This document shows, piece after piece, positions 37,777 through 46,780 of a DNA stretch of 57,195 nucleotides. Position 1 is the stretch's first letter. Each line of letters opens with the position of its first letter. Origin of the DNA: Nostoc sp. JL33 (GTDB lineage: Bacteria; Cyanobacteriota; Cyanobacteriia; Cyanobacteriales; Nostocaceae); NCBI RefSeq assembly GCF_017114985.1, contig NZ_JABXKP010000015.1, forward strand, positions 1-57,195. Direction: 5' to 3'. The translations under genes were made by a program, and so were the position numbers. Under the pieces are notes generated by a model. It searched no databases. It saw only the letters and a list, made by a program, of their open reading frames with translations, and had not been told where the DNA came from.

Positions 37777-39057
37777 ATGCAGCTGCTTCAAACTACCGAC
37801 AAAGATTTCTCTAGTAGATTCAAAACCCTTGTTAGCGATCGCCGGGAAGTTACAGTTGATGTTAGTGGGACAGTACGCGAGATTCTAGCTGATGTCAAAG
37901 TGCGTGGTGATGCTGCTCTCAAGGACTATACTAGCCGCTTTGATCACTACAATCCCCAGTCTTTGCATCTGAGCGAAACCTTTATTGCCGAACACGCAGC
38001 ACAATGTCCTGCTGATGTCAAGGCGGCGCTGGAATTTGCTGCTCTTAGGATTGTGGCTTTCCATGAAAAACAACTACCGCAAGATATTAGCTACACCGAT
38101 ACAGCCGGGGTAAAACTGGGATTAAATTGGATATCGCTGTCTCAAGTGGGAATTTATGTACCTGGAGGACGTGCCAGCTATCCTAGTTCTTTATTGATGA
38201 ACGCCTTACCTGCCAAAATTGTCGGCGTGGAACGAATCGTTATGACAGTACCGATGCCTGGCGGTGAGATTAATTCCGCCGTATTCGCAGCTGCCCAAAT
38301 TGCTGGTGTCACGGAAATTTACGGCATTGGTGGGGCGCAAGCGATCGCAGCATTAGCTTATGGTACAGAAAGCATTGCCCCCGTAGATAAAATTGTCGGC
38401 CCTGGTAATGCTTATGTTGCTGAAGCTAAACGTCAAGTATTTGGCACTGTTGGCATTGACAGCATCGCCGGGCCTTCAGAAATTCTGGTGGTAGCCGACC
38501 AACATAATAACCCAGACTGGATTGCCTGGGATTTGCTATCGCAAGCAGAACACGATCCTAGCGCCCAGTCAATTTTGATTACTGATTCGGAAATTTTTGC
38601 TCACAAAGTGATAGCGGCGGTTGAGCAAATTCTCGCTAATCTGCCCACCAAAGAAGTCGCCAATGCCAGTTGGCAAAATTATGCAGCCGTGATTATTGTC
38701 AGCGATTTGACAGAAAGTATACCACTGCTAAATCAACTAGCTCCAGAACATGTGGAATTGTGCACAGACAACCCACAATTACTTGCCAATCAAATTAAGT
38801 GTGCTGGTAGCGTGTTTCTCGGACGTTATACCCCAGAAGCAATTGGCGATTATCTAGGAGGCCCCAACCATGTACTGCCTACTGCACGTTCTGCCCGATT
38901 TGCCTCTGGCTTGAGTGTCTACGACTTTCTCAAGCGGATTACCTATTTGGAATGCAATCAACAAGCATTACAGACACTTGGCAAAGCAGCCGTGACGTTA
39001 GCACAAGCAGAAGGTTTACCTGCCCATGCCGGTAGTGTATCTGTGCGTCTGCAATAA
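37777..39057 (+). CDS. hisD: histidinol dehydrogenase
   Basis: Catalyses the last two steps of histidine synthesis, histidinol to histidine, with NAD and zinc. Signature segments are visible: VYVPGGRASYPSSLLMN (as IYVPGG...), GVTEIYGIGGAQAIAAL, KIVGPGNAYVAEAK, GPSEILVVAD and LLSQAEHDP. HVELCTDN and the glycine-rich GDYLGGPNHVLPT supply the conserved zinc and substrate residues. The 426-residue length is normal. The frame opens at an ATG at 37732, but the ATG at 37777 (MQLLQTTD) agrees with the family N-terminus, with AAGG 8 bases upstream. Confidence 0.95.
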   Translation: MQLLQTTDKDFSSRFKTLVSDRREVTVDVSGTVREILADVKVRGDAALKDYTSRFDHYNPQSLHLSETFIAEHAAQCPADVKAALEFAALRIVAFHEKQLPQDISYTDTAGVKLGLNWISLSQVGIYVPGGRASYPSSLLMNALPAKIVGVERIVMTVPMPGGEINSAVFAAAQIAGVTEIYGIGGAQAIAALAYGTESIAPVDKIVGPGNAYVAEAKRQVFGTVGIDSIAGPSEILVVADQHNNPDWIAWDLLSQAEHDPSAQSILITDSEIFAHKVIAAVEQILANLPTKEVANASWQNYAAVIIVSDLTESIPLLNQLAPEHVELCTDNPQLLANQIKCAGSVFLGRYTPEAIGDYLGGPNHVLPTARSARFASGLSVYDFLKRITYLECNQQALQTLGKAAVTLAQAEGLPAHAGSVSVRLQ

Positions 39058-39111
39058 GAAGCTGAGATAATTTTGCAGTTCTTCATTCCCAGTCAGCAAT
39101 TCTAAATTTAA

Positions 39112-39235
39112 GAGTAAGTAGGTTAAATGGGAATATTTATAACTTATTACTTTCTTAAAATGCTTGATTGCTTTCTCATTTCGGTAGATTCAGCAAGCAA
39201 AAAGGCATATTGCTTTCTCATTTCGGTAGATCGCG
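39112..39235. repeat. direct repeats downstream of hisD
   Basis: TTGCTTTCTCATTTCGGTAG occurs twice (39167 and 39210), spaced 43 bases apart. Before them, AAGTAGGTTAAATGGGAATA repeats a segment found near 36853. Confidence 0.8.
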
Positions 39236-39344
39236 CATTCATGACAACGATCGCTATGTAACAAAAACCATTGGAGAATTCCCGGAATTCTTTCAAACTG
39301 ATCAATACAGAAGTTTTTTAAAGTAAAAAATATTAACCGGTCAT

Positions 39345-39392
39345 GAGTGTTACAGGCTGGTACTTATTTGGGAATACTTTTATAAGAGTGAT
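39345..39392 (+). repeat. 48-bp repeat upstream of the nuclease-like gene
   Basis: Second copy of the 48-bp segment found upstream of hisD. It overlaps the extended N-terminal reading frame of the next gene, which supports placing that gene's start further down. Confidence 0.85.
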
Positions 39393-39507
39393 CCAGAAGG
39401 CGATCGCGCTAAAACTTTCAAATTCAATCTACTATATAACCCTGCAATCACTCCTATTTTATAAAAAACGTGTATCAAAAATCGCTAATCTACCAGGAGT
39501 AAGCAAG

Positions 39508-40722
39508 ATGGGATTCACTGAAGATATTATCAAGCTGTCTGAACAAGTGCGTAAGCGATTTGACCAAGTTATTGGCGAAGAAGCTACTAAGATGGCACTG
39601 ATTGTTCCTTTTTTAAGCGCTCTTGGCTACGATGTCTATGATCCTAGTGAAGTAATGCCGGAATATGTAGCAGACTTTGCTACTAAAAAAGCAGGGCAGT
39701 TTGAAAAGGTAGATTACGCTTTAGCTATTAACGGTACTAAAGTTATGCTCGTAGAGGCAAAAGCCCGTGGTCAAAAAGCTGAAGCACATGATGGGCAGTT
39801 GAGCCGCTATTTTAATGGACTTTTGACAACAAAAGTAGCTATTGTCACTAATGGGGTTGAGTACCGTTTCTTTACAGACTTGCGTGATAAAAATGTCATG
39901 GACAAGGAGCCATTTTTTACTTTTAATATCCTGGAATATGATACTAAAGATATTGATAACCTCAAATTTTTTCACCGTGATAATTTTGAGGTTACAGCTA
40001 TTACCAACCATGCGGAGGAAATGGTTTATGTAAAAGGCATGACTCAGCTTCTAGGAAATCTTTTACGTTCTCCTTCTGAAGAATTTGTTCGCTTCTTAGT
40101 GGCTGAACTCGGTACAGTTGCCCCTAGTTATGAAATTAAAGGTCGAATTACTGGTAAAATTATTGATAAATTTAAACCAATTGTTAAAAAGTCGATTCAG
40201 GGAAGTTTAGTAGAGTTAATGACTCGCTCACTTAGCCAAGAAATAACTCAGCCTGTTGAACTGGAAGTAGAACAAGAGATTGAAGAAGAGGAAAAACAAC
40301 AAGAATCTCAAGAATCAAAAGTAGTAACAACTGCTGAAGAAATCGAAGCTTTTGAAAAAATTAAAGCAATTACGCAAACCTCAAGGAGTAACAATTTGGA
40401 ACCCCAATATAAGGATACTGCTTCATACTTTGGTATCAATCTTGTTGGCAAAAGTACTTGGTGGTTTCTGAGACTATATCTGTCTTCGCAGAAAAAAAGT
40501 TTTATCACTCGACTAAGTGTAGATGAAGTAAAGTCCCTAGCTTCAAACTTTGAAGTGCAGGAAGTAACAGCTTCTCTGGGGGATGCCGCATCAAAAGTAA
40601 TTATTTCTTCTGTCAGTGATTTTGATAAACTTACATCACTGATTCTCAGATGTTATGAGGCAGAAGTAGCGAAGCATCAAACATTCACCCCAGATGTAAT
40701 CAGAATGGAAAAATCAGCTTAA
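39508..40722 (+). CDS. stand-alone restriction-nuclease-like protein (HsdR N-terminal domain)
   Basis: 404 residues. The N-terminal 150 residues match the nuclease domain of type I restriction HsdR subunits. The PD-(D/E)xK residues are Asp69 (KVDYAL), Glu83 and Lys85 (MLVEAKA), followed by Gln97 in DGQLSRYF. The middle (about 250-300) is acidic and Glu/Gln-rich, and the last 100 residues form a second domain (YFGINLVGKSTWWFLRLYLSS) of unknown function. There is no helicase domain and no HsdM or HsdS gene beside it. The frame extends to an ATG at 39343 inside a repeat; the ATG at 39508 with AGGAG 8 bases upstream is the real start. A nucleic-acid nuclease, perhaps in defence, is inferred. Confidence 0.8.
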   Translation: MGFTEDIIKLSEQVRKRFDQVIGEEATKMALIVPFLSALGYDVYDPSEVMPEYVADFATKKAGQFEKVDYALAINGTKVMLVEAKARGQKAEAHDGQLSRYFNGLLTTKVAIVTNGVEYRFFTDLRDKNVMDKEPFFTFNILEYDTKDIDNLKFFHRDNFEVTAITNHAEEMVYVKGMTQLLGNLLRSPSEEFVRFLVAELGTVAPSYEIKGRITGKIIDKFKPIVKKSIQGSLVELMTRSLSQEITQPVELEVEQEIEEEEKQQESQESKVVTTAEEIEAFEKIKAITQTSRSNNLEPQYKDTASYFGINLVGKSTWWFLRLYLSSQKKSFITRLSVDEVKSLASNFEVQEVTASLGDAASKVIISSVSDFDKLTSLILRCYEAEVAKHQTFTPDVIRMEKSA

Positions 40723-40763
40723 CTCAAGGTATCTACTGCAAAACTACGCCTACCCAACTTTGA

Positions 40764-40798
40764 CAAAAAAAAGTGGCTCTGCAATCAACAGAACCACT
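40764..40798 (-). terminator. rho-independent terminator after acsF
   Basis: Read on the minus strand, AGTGGTTCTG pairs with CAGAGCCACT (one wobble pair) around a 7-base loop, followed by seven T residues, 26 bases after the acsF stop. Confidence 0.88.
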
Positions 40799-40823
40799 AA
40801 AGCTTTCGCAAACCTGTTAGAAC

Positions 40824-41900
40824 TTAACGAACTGCCCCTTGAGCAGAAATAGTATCAATCGGCTTCATCAGGTACAGCCGCAATAACTGCCAGCCATTGG
40901 AGATGTAAAGCGGCAGTTTTTGGAAGATTTGCAGGAATTTCGGAGTGCTGGAGTTAGCGATCGCACCCAGCTTCTCGTTATTGCTTATACAAGTATCCAA
41001 CCGTTGATAAAACTCTGGATTTTCTACATCCAGCATCAATGGAAACACCCGACCTGCGTTTTCGTTGGTCTTCTTAATTACATGAATGTCGTATTCTCGC
41101 GCATCCAGCCCAAGGGTGGCATAAAAGTCCTTGCGTTGGATGTCATTAAGATACATTGTCGCAAACACAGATAACAGGAAGAACCGACTCCACAGCCGTG
41201 CTTTCCAATCATTCAATATTTGCGGCTGAGATTTCATGATCGCATCAAAGAAATCGCCGTGACGGTTTTCATCTTGACACCAGTTTTCAAAGAACCGGAA
41301 GATTGGATAAACCCGGTCTTCGGGATGTGCTTCTAAATGGCGATAAATGGTGATGTAGCGCCAATAACCGATCTTCTCAGAAAGATAAGTTGCGTAAAAG
41401 ATGAATTTCGGTTTAAAGAACGTATAACTGCGACTCTTAGTCAAAAACCCTAAATCTAGGGACAGATTAAAGTCCGACAAAGCTTTGTTCAAAAAGCCAG
41501 CGTGACGCGCTTCATCCCGTGACATCAGGTTAAAGCACTCTGCCAAGACGGGGCTTTTTCCTTTCAAGCGACGACCAAGTTCTTTATACAGCAAAAAGCC
41601 AGAAAACTCTGCTGTACATGAACGTTCCAGAAACTCAACGAACAATCGGCGAGTTTCCCCATCAATATGATCCCAGGATTGTTCAAACTCGGCATCCCGA
41701 ACAAAGTGATGGCGGTTGTAGTCAGTGCGGAACTCTTCGAGAATGGCTTTTAACTCATCTTCGTTGACGGAGATATCCATCCGCGCCATTTCATCAAAAT
41801 CGGTAGTATAAAACCGAGGTGTTAACAGGGTTTCTTTTGCCGGGACTTTAATCCCTGGCCGGATTTCTTCAAAGCCTGGTTTTTTAAGGGAATCTACCAT
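40824..41900 (-). CDS. acsF: Mg-protoporphyrin IX monomethyl ester oxidative cyclase
   Basis: Forms the fifth ring of chlorophyll from Mg-protoporphyrin IX monomethyl ester using oxygen and a diiron centre. The diiron ligands appear in the two ExxH motifs, DEARHAGF (Glu130, His133) and DENRHGDFF (Glu211, His214), with Glu98 in CTAEFSGF as a further ligand. The length of 358 residues and the N-terminus ([15 protein letters not shown]) match AcsF/ChlA. An oxygen-dependent enzyme, it is usually duplicated in Nostocales, with one form for low oxygen; which one this is cannot be decided by eye. Confidence 0.97.
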   Translation of the reverse strand: MVDSLKKPGFEEIRPGIKVPAKETLLTPRFYTTDFDEMARMDISVNEDELKAILEEFRTDYNRHHFVRDAEFEQSWDHIDGETRRLFVEFLERSCTAEFSGFLLYKELGRRLKGKSPVLAECFNLMSRDEARHAGFLNKALSDFNLSLDLGFLTKSRSYTFFKPKFIFYATYLSEKIGYWRYITIYRHLEAHPEDRVYPIFRFFENWCQDENRHGDFFDAIMKSQPQILNDWKARLWSRFFLLSVFATMYLNDIQRKDFYATLGLDAREYDIHVIKKTNENAGRVFPLMLDVENPEFYQRLDTCISNNEKLGAIANSSTPKFLQIFQKLPLYISNGWQLLRLYLMKPIDTISAQGAVR

Positions 41901-42435
41901 GTCTTGATTGCTCTTTCGTCTTTATTTTGAATACACCCTTCGCGTTCGGCAGTTCTTCATGGGGAAAACCCCTTTAAGCGACTGCCTCACCAAAAACCCA
42001 AGGGTAATGCTCTGGCAAGGCGCAACAGCCGACAATAATCCATTTGTATAAAGTTTAGTCTACCAAGGTGTGGGTTACAAATTAGTAAGTGAAACATTAA
42101 GAGTTGCAACAATGATTCAATGTTTGCGGAATCTAAAATCGGAGATTAGTAGTCAACTCAAGTAGGTGAAATGAACTAGCACACGCCCATCGGATTCTCA
42201 AAACACTAGTACAACACGGCGTCAGTTTACCTACCTTTAACAAAAAGCTTAGAGCAACTTGTCTGGTTAATTGAGATGATTGCTCGATTGACGCGCCCTC
42301 TGTACTAGTATTTCAGTGATTTTCTGTAGTTCTTGCTACAATGAATTAAGGGGTCTGATCATCAGTTGATCATCTTGAAATTAACAATCCATGACTGGCA
42401 CGATTAGTTAAAACTTCTAATTACTCTCGCTATCC
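41901..42435. other. intergenic region between divergent acsF and the TM2 gene
   Basis: 535 bases with no convincing gene. A GC-rich repeat fragment (GCGTTCGGCAGTTCTTCATG) lies at 41941-41960. Promoters for both genes must be here; I cannot assign them. Confidence 0.4.
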
Positions 42436-43008
42436 ATGCTGATATCAAACAAAACAGTATGGAAAAACTATCTTACACAACAAGAGCAAATCCAAAGGGT
42501 TGAAAACAAGATGAATCTTGAAAACAATCAGCAGCAGAAAGACCGACTTCTTATTTCTTACATCTTGTGTGCAGTCGGATTTTTCGGGGTGGGAGGGCTG
42601 CACCGCTTGTATAATGGCAAAATAGGGACAGGCTTATTGTGGCTGTGTACTTTTGGTTTGTTTTCTGTAGGGCAGATCGTGGATCTGCTTCTCATCCCCA
42701 ACATGGTTAACGAATACGAACACAAGCTGAGATTAAAAGCGGGTGTATCTCCCTTTGGTGTGCCGTTAAATCAAGCAGTGGTTGCTTCTCAAGTCCACCC
42801 GCCAAGTGGTAACGAACTCATGGTTAAACTAATCGAAGCGGCGGAAAGCAAGAGCGGTGTTTTAACTGTCACTCAAGGCGTGAAGTTCACGGGAGCTAGC
42901 TTTGCCCAAGTGCAAGCTACTCTGAATGAGATGTATAAATCAGGTTATGTAAAAATCGATAACGACCCCAATACTGGAGCCGTTATTTACCATTTCCACG
43001 AACTTTAA
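42436..43008 (+). CDS. TM2-domain membrane protein with C-terminal winged-helix-like domain
   Basis: 190 residues. A TM2 domain (about 35-95) has two membrane helices linked by a short loop, with the family motif GxxGLHRLYNGK (GVGGLHRLYNGKIGTGLLWL) and QIVDLLLIP. The C-terminal 65 residues (NELMVKLIEAAESKSGVLTV) form a soluble helical domain, perhaps winged-helix. An internal ATG at 42511 (MNLENNQQQ) preceded by AAAGGG is an alternative start giving 165 residues. TM2 proteins have no settled function in bacteria. Confidence 0.85.
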   Translation: MLISNKTVWKNYLTQQEQIQRVENKMNLENNQQQKDRLLISYILCAVGFFGVGGLHRLYNGKIGTGLLWLCTFGLFSVGQIVDLLLIPNMVNEYEHKLRLKAGVSPFGVPLNQAVVASQVHPPSGNELMVKLIEAAESKSGVLTVTQGVKFTGASFAQVQATLNEMYKSGYVKIDNDPNTGAVIYHFHEL

Positions 43009-43072
43009 ACAACAGTCATTAGTGATTTTGTTTTTTGTCAAAAACCAATGACTAATGACTAATAACCAATTA

Positions 43073-43729
43073 CTAATTTATACCTAACCACTTTTGACCG
43101 TCCAAGCGCTGAACTAAGCCATATACCAACAAATCGAGTGTAATTCGGCGCTCATCGATTAAGAATGACTCAAGAGTGCTAGGTTTTTTGCCTTCATTAC
43201 AGGAAAATCCCTTTTTCCCTTGAATATCTTCTTCGGGGAAATAGAGGTTAAACTGACGCAGACCAGTTTCTTTCCATTTGCCGATAATTTGCCAGCATTC
43301 TTCGGCGGATTCAAAGCCAGTGATTGGCATTTTCTGCTTGGCAAAAGACACCTCTAAATCTTGCACGCCTTGTTGAGCGATCGCTTTTTGTAAAGCTGGT
43401 AAGTAATCTTGCTCGATGAACTCTACAAATGGCTTATCTTCAACAGCTGGGGCTTTTTCCTTTTTGGCGGCTTTAGCTGCGGCTGCGGGTTTTTCGCCGA
43501 CTGCGGCTGCGGGTTTTTCTCGCTTGGCTGATGCAGCAGCTGGTTTAGCAGAATTGGGGTTATCTTCAGAGTTTGCGGTTTTAGGATCTGGCGCGTTGGC
43601 AGTAGGAATGTCTGTGGCTTCGGGTGAGTCTGTACTAGGAGCGTGTTCTTCGGACACACTGGGAGCTTGCTTGTCAACAGTGCTGGGAGCTACTTCTCCC
43701 GCTTGATTGTGATTGGTTTGGTCTGCCAT
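43073..43729 (-). CDS. DUF2996-like cyanobacterial protein
   Basis: 218 residues. The first 100 are low complexity, rich in Ala, Pro, Ser and Glu, and probably disordered. The C-terminal 120 residues (FVEFIEQDYLPALQKAIAQQ, then KKGFSCNEGKKPSTLESFLI and LVYGLVQRLDGQKWLGIN) match the conserved domain I know as DUF2996 in cyanobacteria. No catalytic motif, membrane segment or signal peptide is seen. The family name is from recognition of the pattern. Confidence 0.75.
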   Translation of the reverse strand: MADQTNHNQAGEVAPSTVDKQAPSVSEEHAPSTDSPEATDIPTANAPDPKTANSEDNPNSAKPAAASAKREKPAAAVGEKPAAAAKAAKKEKAPAVEDKPFVEFIEQDYLPALQKAIAQQGVQDLEVSFAKQKMPITGFESAEECWQIIGKWKETGLRQFNLYFPEEDIQGKKGFSCNEGKKPSTLESFLIDERRITLDLLVYGLVQRLDGQKWLGIN

Positions 43730-44116
43730 TGCTCAGGTCAATCCTTTAATCTAGCTTTGGGAGCGATCGCTCACCTTGAGGTATCGGGTATTTTTATTTT
43801 GACATACTACTACCTCTGCGCGGAATTCTTAAAAAAGGAACCCGCGCGGAATCTTTAAGTAGCAATGCCTAACCAAAGCCAATTCCCGCCATCCTGCGTC
43901 CAATTTCATCGCGGCTAGTATCTGCAATGGCGATCGCCGTCTATATTTATAGGACTAACCCTTTCAAGGTGACTCGTAAAATCTCTTTTCTTCTTTCTGC
44001 TCCCTCCGTGCATATGCGGGTTAAAAGTAATTTATCTAACGTTCTAGGGCACAGAGAACACAGAGAAAAGAGGAATTATTGTCCAAAAATTTCACCACCT
44101 TGAAAGGGCTTATTTA
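43730..44116. other. intergenic region
   Basis: About 390 bases. A 71-codon plus-strand frame starting inside the DUF2996 gene is an overlap product. No gene or RNA is recognisable. Confidence 0.4.
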
Positions 44117-44328
44117 TAGGACTTACGCACTGTACAAATGCATCGTGATGTGCAATAAATTCTATTGAGGAAGTTTTCAGGCTTTTCTTAATTATCCTGC
44201 GATGCCTACGGCGGTAAACTACGTAAATAGATCATGCTGTAGGGGCACAGCATTGCTGTGCCCTTACGAAAGATATGGTTTTTAATCTTGATTCATATTT
44301 AGTATTTCTTGTCAATGCGTAAGTCCTA
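44117..44328. mobile_element. MITE-like element with TAGGACTTACGCA ends, second copy
   Basis: 212 bp with perfect 13-bp terminal inverted repeats, TAGGACTTACGCA and TGCGTAAGTCCTA. The interior differs from the copy at 26286 and includes the GTAGGGGCACAGC hairpin also present at 9957. Confidence 0.88.
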
Positions 44329-44368
44329 ATTTATTTAAACCCAATATGCTTGGGTTAAGAAGAATCGT

Positions 44369-44463
44369 AGGTTGGGTTGAACGAACGCGAACAGCGTCCC
44401 GTAGGGAAGTGAAACCCAACAAAGCCTTGATAATGTTGGGTTACGTTCCTCAAACCAACCTAC
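44369..44463. repeat. MITE-like element with GTAGGTTGGGT ends, second copy
   Basis: 95 bp from GTAGGTTGGGTTGAACG to AAACCAACCTAC, with GAACGCGAACAGCGTC shared with the copy at 35154. Confidence 0.8.
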
Positions 44464-44483
44464 ACCAGTTTTATTTTTTAGCC

Positions 44484-44700
44484 TTAATCCAAGCGTATTG
44501 TATTTAAACCGTATACTGCCGATAGGGTGAGAATTCTTTTAGCAACTCCTGATAAATTCTATTTTTCGCTAGCAGTCAGCGCCAGGGCAATGTTTTCTGT
44601 AACAGTCAGCGTTTCAAATATACTAAACTGCTGGAACACCATCCCAATTAAGAGAGATATTGTCTCGACTAGGACTATTAATATTAATCTGTCGCGTATG
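44484..44700 (-). pseudogene. remnant of an ABC-transporter ATPase (sugar/nucleoside type)
   Basis: On the minus strand a frame encodes IGMVFQQFSIFETLTVTENIALAL, the Q-loop region of COG3845-type ABC ATPases. After an in-frame TAG at 44559 the homology seems to continue (SGVAKRILTLSAVYGL). Upstream, the expected INSPSRDNI segment is in another frame, so there is at least one frameshift. Walker A, signature and Walker B are missing. It is a short decayed fragment, not a working gene. Confidence 0.6.
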
Positions 44701-44797
44701 GGGTATTAGAAAAGAGATATTCAAAAGTTCGTTGTGCCCTATTGGGTATAAACGTGTATCAATACTTAAGTTCTATAATATTTATCTGCAAGCGGAA

Positions 44798-46513
44798 TTA
44801 AAAACTAAAAGTACTCCGCATAATGCCGATGGTAACTGAGTCACTATCTGGTGTATTACCAGGCTCAAATATCTGAATTATTCCTGGTGTAATGCTAATA
44901 TTATCTGTTAGCTGAAAACGATAAAATGCCTCAATTTGAGTGGTCGTCCCTGGTTGTCCACCTGCACGTCCTAAACCTGTATTAATAAAATCAGGGACAT
45001 TATTCCCTACAGATAAGTTGCTACTAGTGATTTTAGGAGGTTGGCCGACATAAATTCCCCCCAAATTTCCTCTAGCAAATAAATCAGGGAAATTTAGAAA
45101 TACCATATAATTCGTCGTCTCTACATTTCCCGATTGCCCAGGAATGTAAGATTTAGTATAACCACCCCACGCACCTGCGGTAATACGGGGAGAAATTTGC
45201 CAAGTTAGAGTTGCACCCACGGCGTTGGTTTGCAGAGGTGCTGATTTTCCGGTACTGGTATTAACTGTAGTTAAGCATTCATCGCCAACAAAGGTTAGTA
45301 AACAACCATTTGAGGAGTAATTGTTAACGTAATACAAACTTAAATCTAGAGTATTGGTTGGTGTCAGCAGCAATTGCACACCTGTAGTGGTGGTTCCATC
45401 AAATAAACCGCTACCTTTACCAGGATTTCCTGGTTGATAACTAGTATAAATTGCCTGCAAACTAGCGCGTTTAGCAAATTGCCAATCAATAGCTATACCG
45501 CCGTGGCCATATCCCATATTTAAAATTGGGTTTCTTTGGGCAAAATAAGACAGCGGCCCTGTTGCAGCACTTTCTACCCGATTGGGGCCTCGGAAAGCAG
45601 CTGGCATACTTACGCCTTCTGTTCCCACCATTATTGCTAATCTATCTGTCACCAGCCAATGAAAATTGAGGTCACTTATAATCAAGCCATCTGTAGGAAA
45701 TTCGTAACCAAGTAAAACATCATTTCGGGAAACACTATTGGTAAATCTAGGTGAAGTTTTTCCTCTACCATCTATAAGACCTGTAAACAAGTAACTGCTG
45801 GGAGTAATTTGGCTAGTTAAATATAGTTGCGCTAGCGATATAATATTAGTGTTTGTCCCTGCATCATTTGTATCTTTTTGTCCATCTCTAAGATTAACAT
45901 CACCACGATTGTTAGTCCGTCCTTGAATGCCAACTATCAATAATCCATTGAGTTTGGTTGTTGTTGAGAATTGGTTGGCTTTGATTTCGGCGGTTCTGGC
46001 TTCTAAACTATCGACACGACCCCGGAAAGTTGCTAATTCAGGGGCAAATTCTGACTGCAATTTTTGGATTATTGCTAAATCTTTGCGGGTGACTAAATCG
46101 CTGGTGGCTGTAGCGATTAATTCGTTGACTCTATCTAAACAAGCATTCACACCGGCGGCAAATTCATACCGAGTTAAGGCGCGATTACCGCGATAGCTGC
46201 TATCTGGATAGCCTGCTATACAACCATAGCGTTCCACCAAAGACTGCAAGGCTTGGAATGCCCAATCGTTGGTTTGTACGTCCTTGAGTTGAGAAACCGA
46301 TGTAACTTGCGCCATCGGATCTTCTGGGGAGAGGGGGAAAGAGGGGGATGAGGGAATAATATTATCGTTCTTAACTTTTGACTCCTGAGTAGTTACTGTA
46401 TTTATGTACTCTTGTGCTAGTGCTTTTTGTGCAACTCCATTTACTCCGGCAATTAGTAACCATGCCAATATCCTGGTTTTGCAATGACTGCGGCTAATAA
46501 GTCTACCTTTCAA
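44798..46513 (-). CDS. SLH/OprB-type iron-uptake porin
   Basis: 571 residues. A signal peptide (about 1-33, ending QKALAQ) is followed by an SLH domain (about 70-120, DWAFQALQSLVERYGCIAGYP), which binds the peptidoglycan-linked polymer. A coiled coil follows (about 130-180), then an OprB-like 16-strand barrel ending in IMRSTFSF, with the C-terminal phenylalanine of outer-membrane proteins. This is the main cyanobacterial porin architecture; members move small solutes and inorganic ions. The frame begins with TTG at 46513 and I see no better start, since the signal peptide lies directly after it. Confidence 0.9.
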   Translation of the reverse strand: MKGRLISRSHCKTRILAWLLIAGVNGVAQKALAQEYINTVTTQESKVKNDNIIPSSPSFPLSPEDPMAQVTSVSQLKDVQTNDWAFQALQSLVERYGCIAGYPDSSYRGNRALTRYEFAAGVNACLDRVNELIATATSDLVTRKDLAIIQKLQSEFAPELATFRGRVDSLEARTAEIKANQFSTTTKLNGLLIVGIQGRTNNRGDVNLRDGQKDTNDAGTNTNIISLAQLYLTSQITPSSYLFTGLIDGRGKTSPRFTNSVSRNDVLLGYEFPTDGLIISDLNFHWLVTDRLAIMVGTEGVSMPAAFRGPNRVESAATGPLSYFAQRNPILNMGYGHGGIAIDWQFAKRASLQAIYTSYQPGNPGKGSGLFDGTTTTGVQLLLTPTNTLDLSLYYVNNYSSNGCLLTFVGDECLTTVNTSTGKSAPLQTNAVGATLTWQISPRITAGAWGGYTKSYIPGQSGNVETTNYMVFLNFPDLFARGNLGGIYVGQPPKITSSNLSVGNNVPDFINTGLGRAGGQPGTTTQIEAFYRFQLTDNISITPGIIQIFEPGNTPDSDSVTIGIMRSTFSF

Positions 46514-46647
46514 CTTTTTACACTCGGCTCACATACTTAAGTGAAGAGTGTATTCGCGATCAGTTAGCGTTCACATGGGGATATTTACGGATTTTATCCA
46601 AAATTAGACTTAATGCTTCTGGGCAACTTCTGAAAGGACGAGTATAA

Positions 46648-46708
46648 CAGGGGAGTGGGGAGTGGGGGAGTAAGAATTTTAGATTTTAGATTTTAGATTT
46701 TAGATTAA
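46648..46708. repeat. GGGGAGT and TTTTAGA tandem repeats
   Basis: A short GGGGAGT run (46650-46669) is followed by four copies of TTTTAGA. The same heptamer opens the window at position 27. Confidence 0.85.
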
Positions 46709-46780
46709 AGAATTGAAATTTAATCCAAAATTGAATTGCCCAATGCCTAATAAGTCTTATTGGATTGATTGAAAACTAAT

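Noticed and set aside
39167..39231. Possible short CRISPR array
   Set aside because: Only two repeat copies of 20-22 bases, a short spacer and no cas genes nearby.
46678..46706. TTTTAGA repeats as a regulatory array
   Set aside because: Simple slippage-type tandem repeat; similar AAAATCC units occur at 25434 without a gene.
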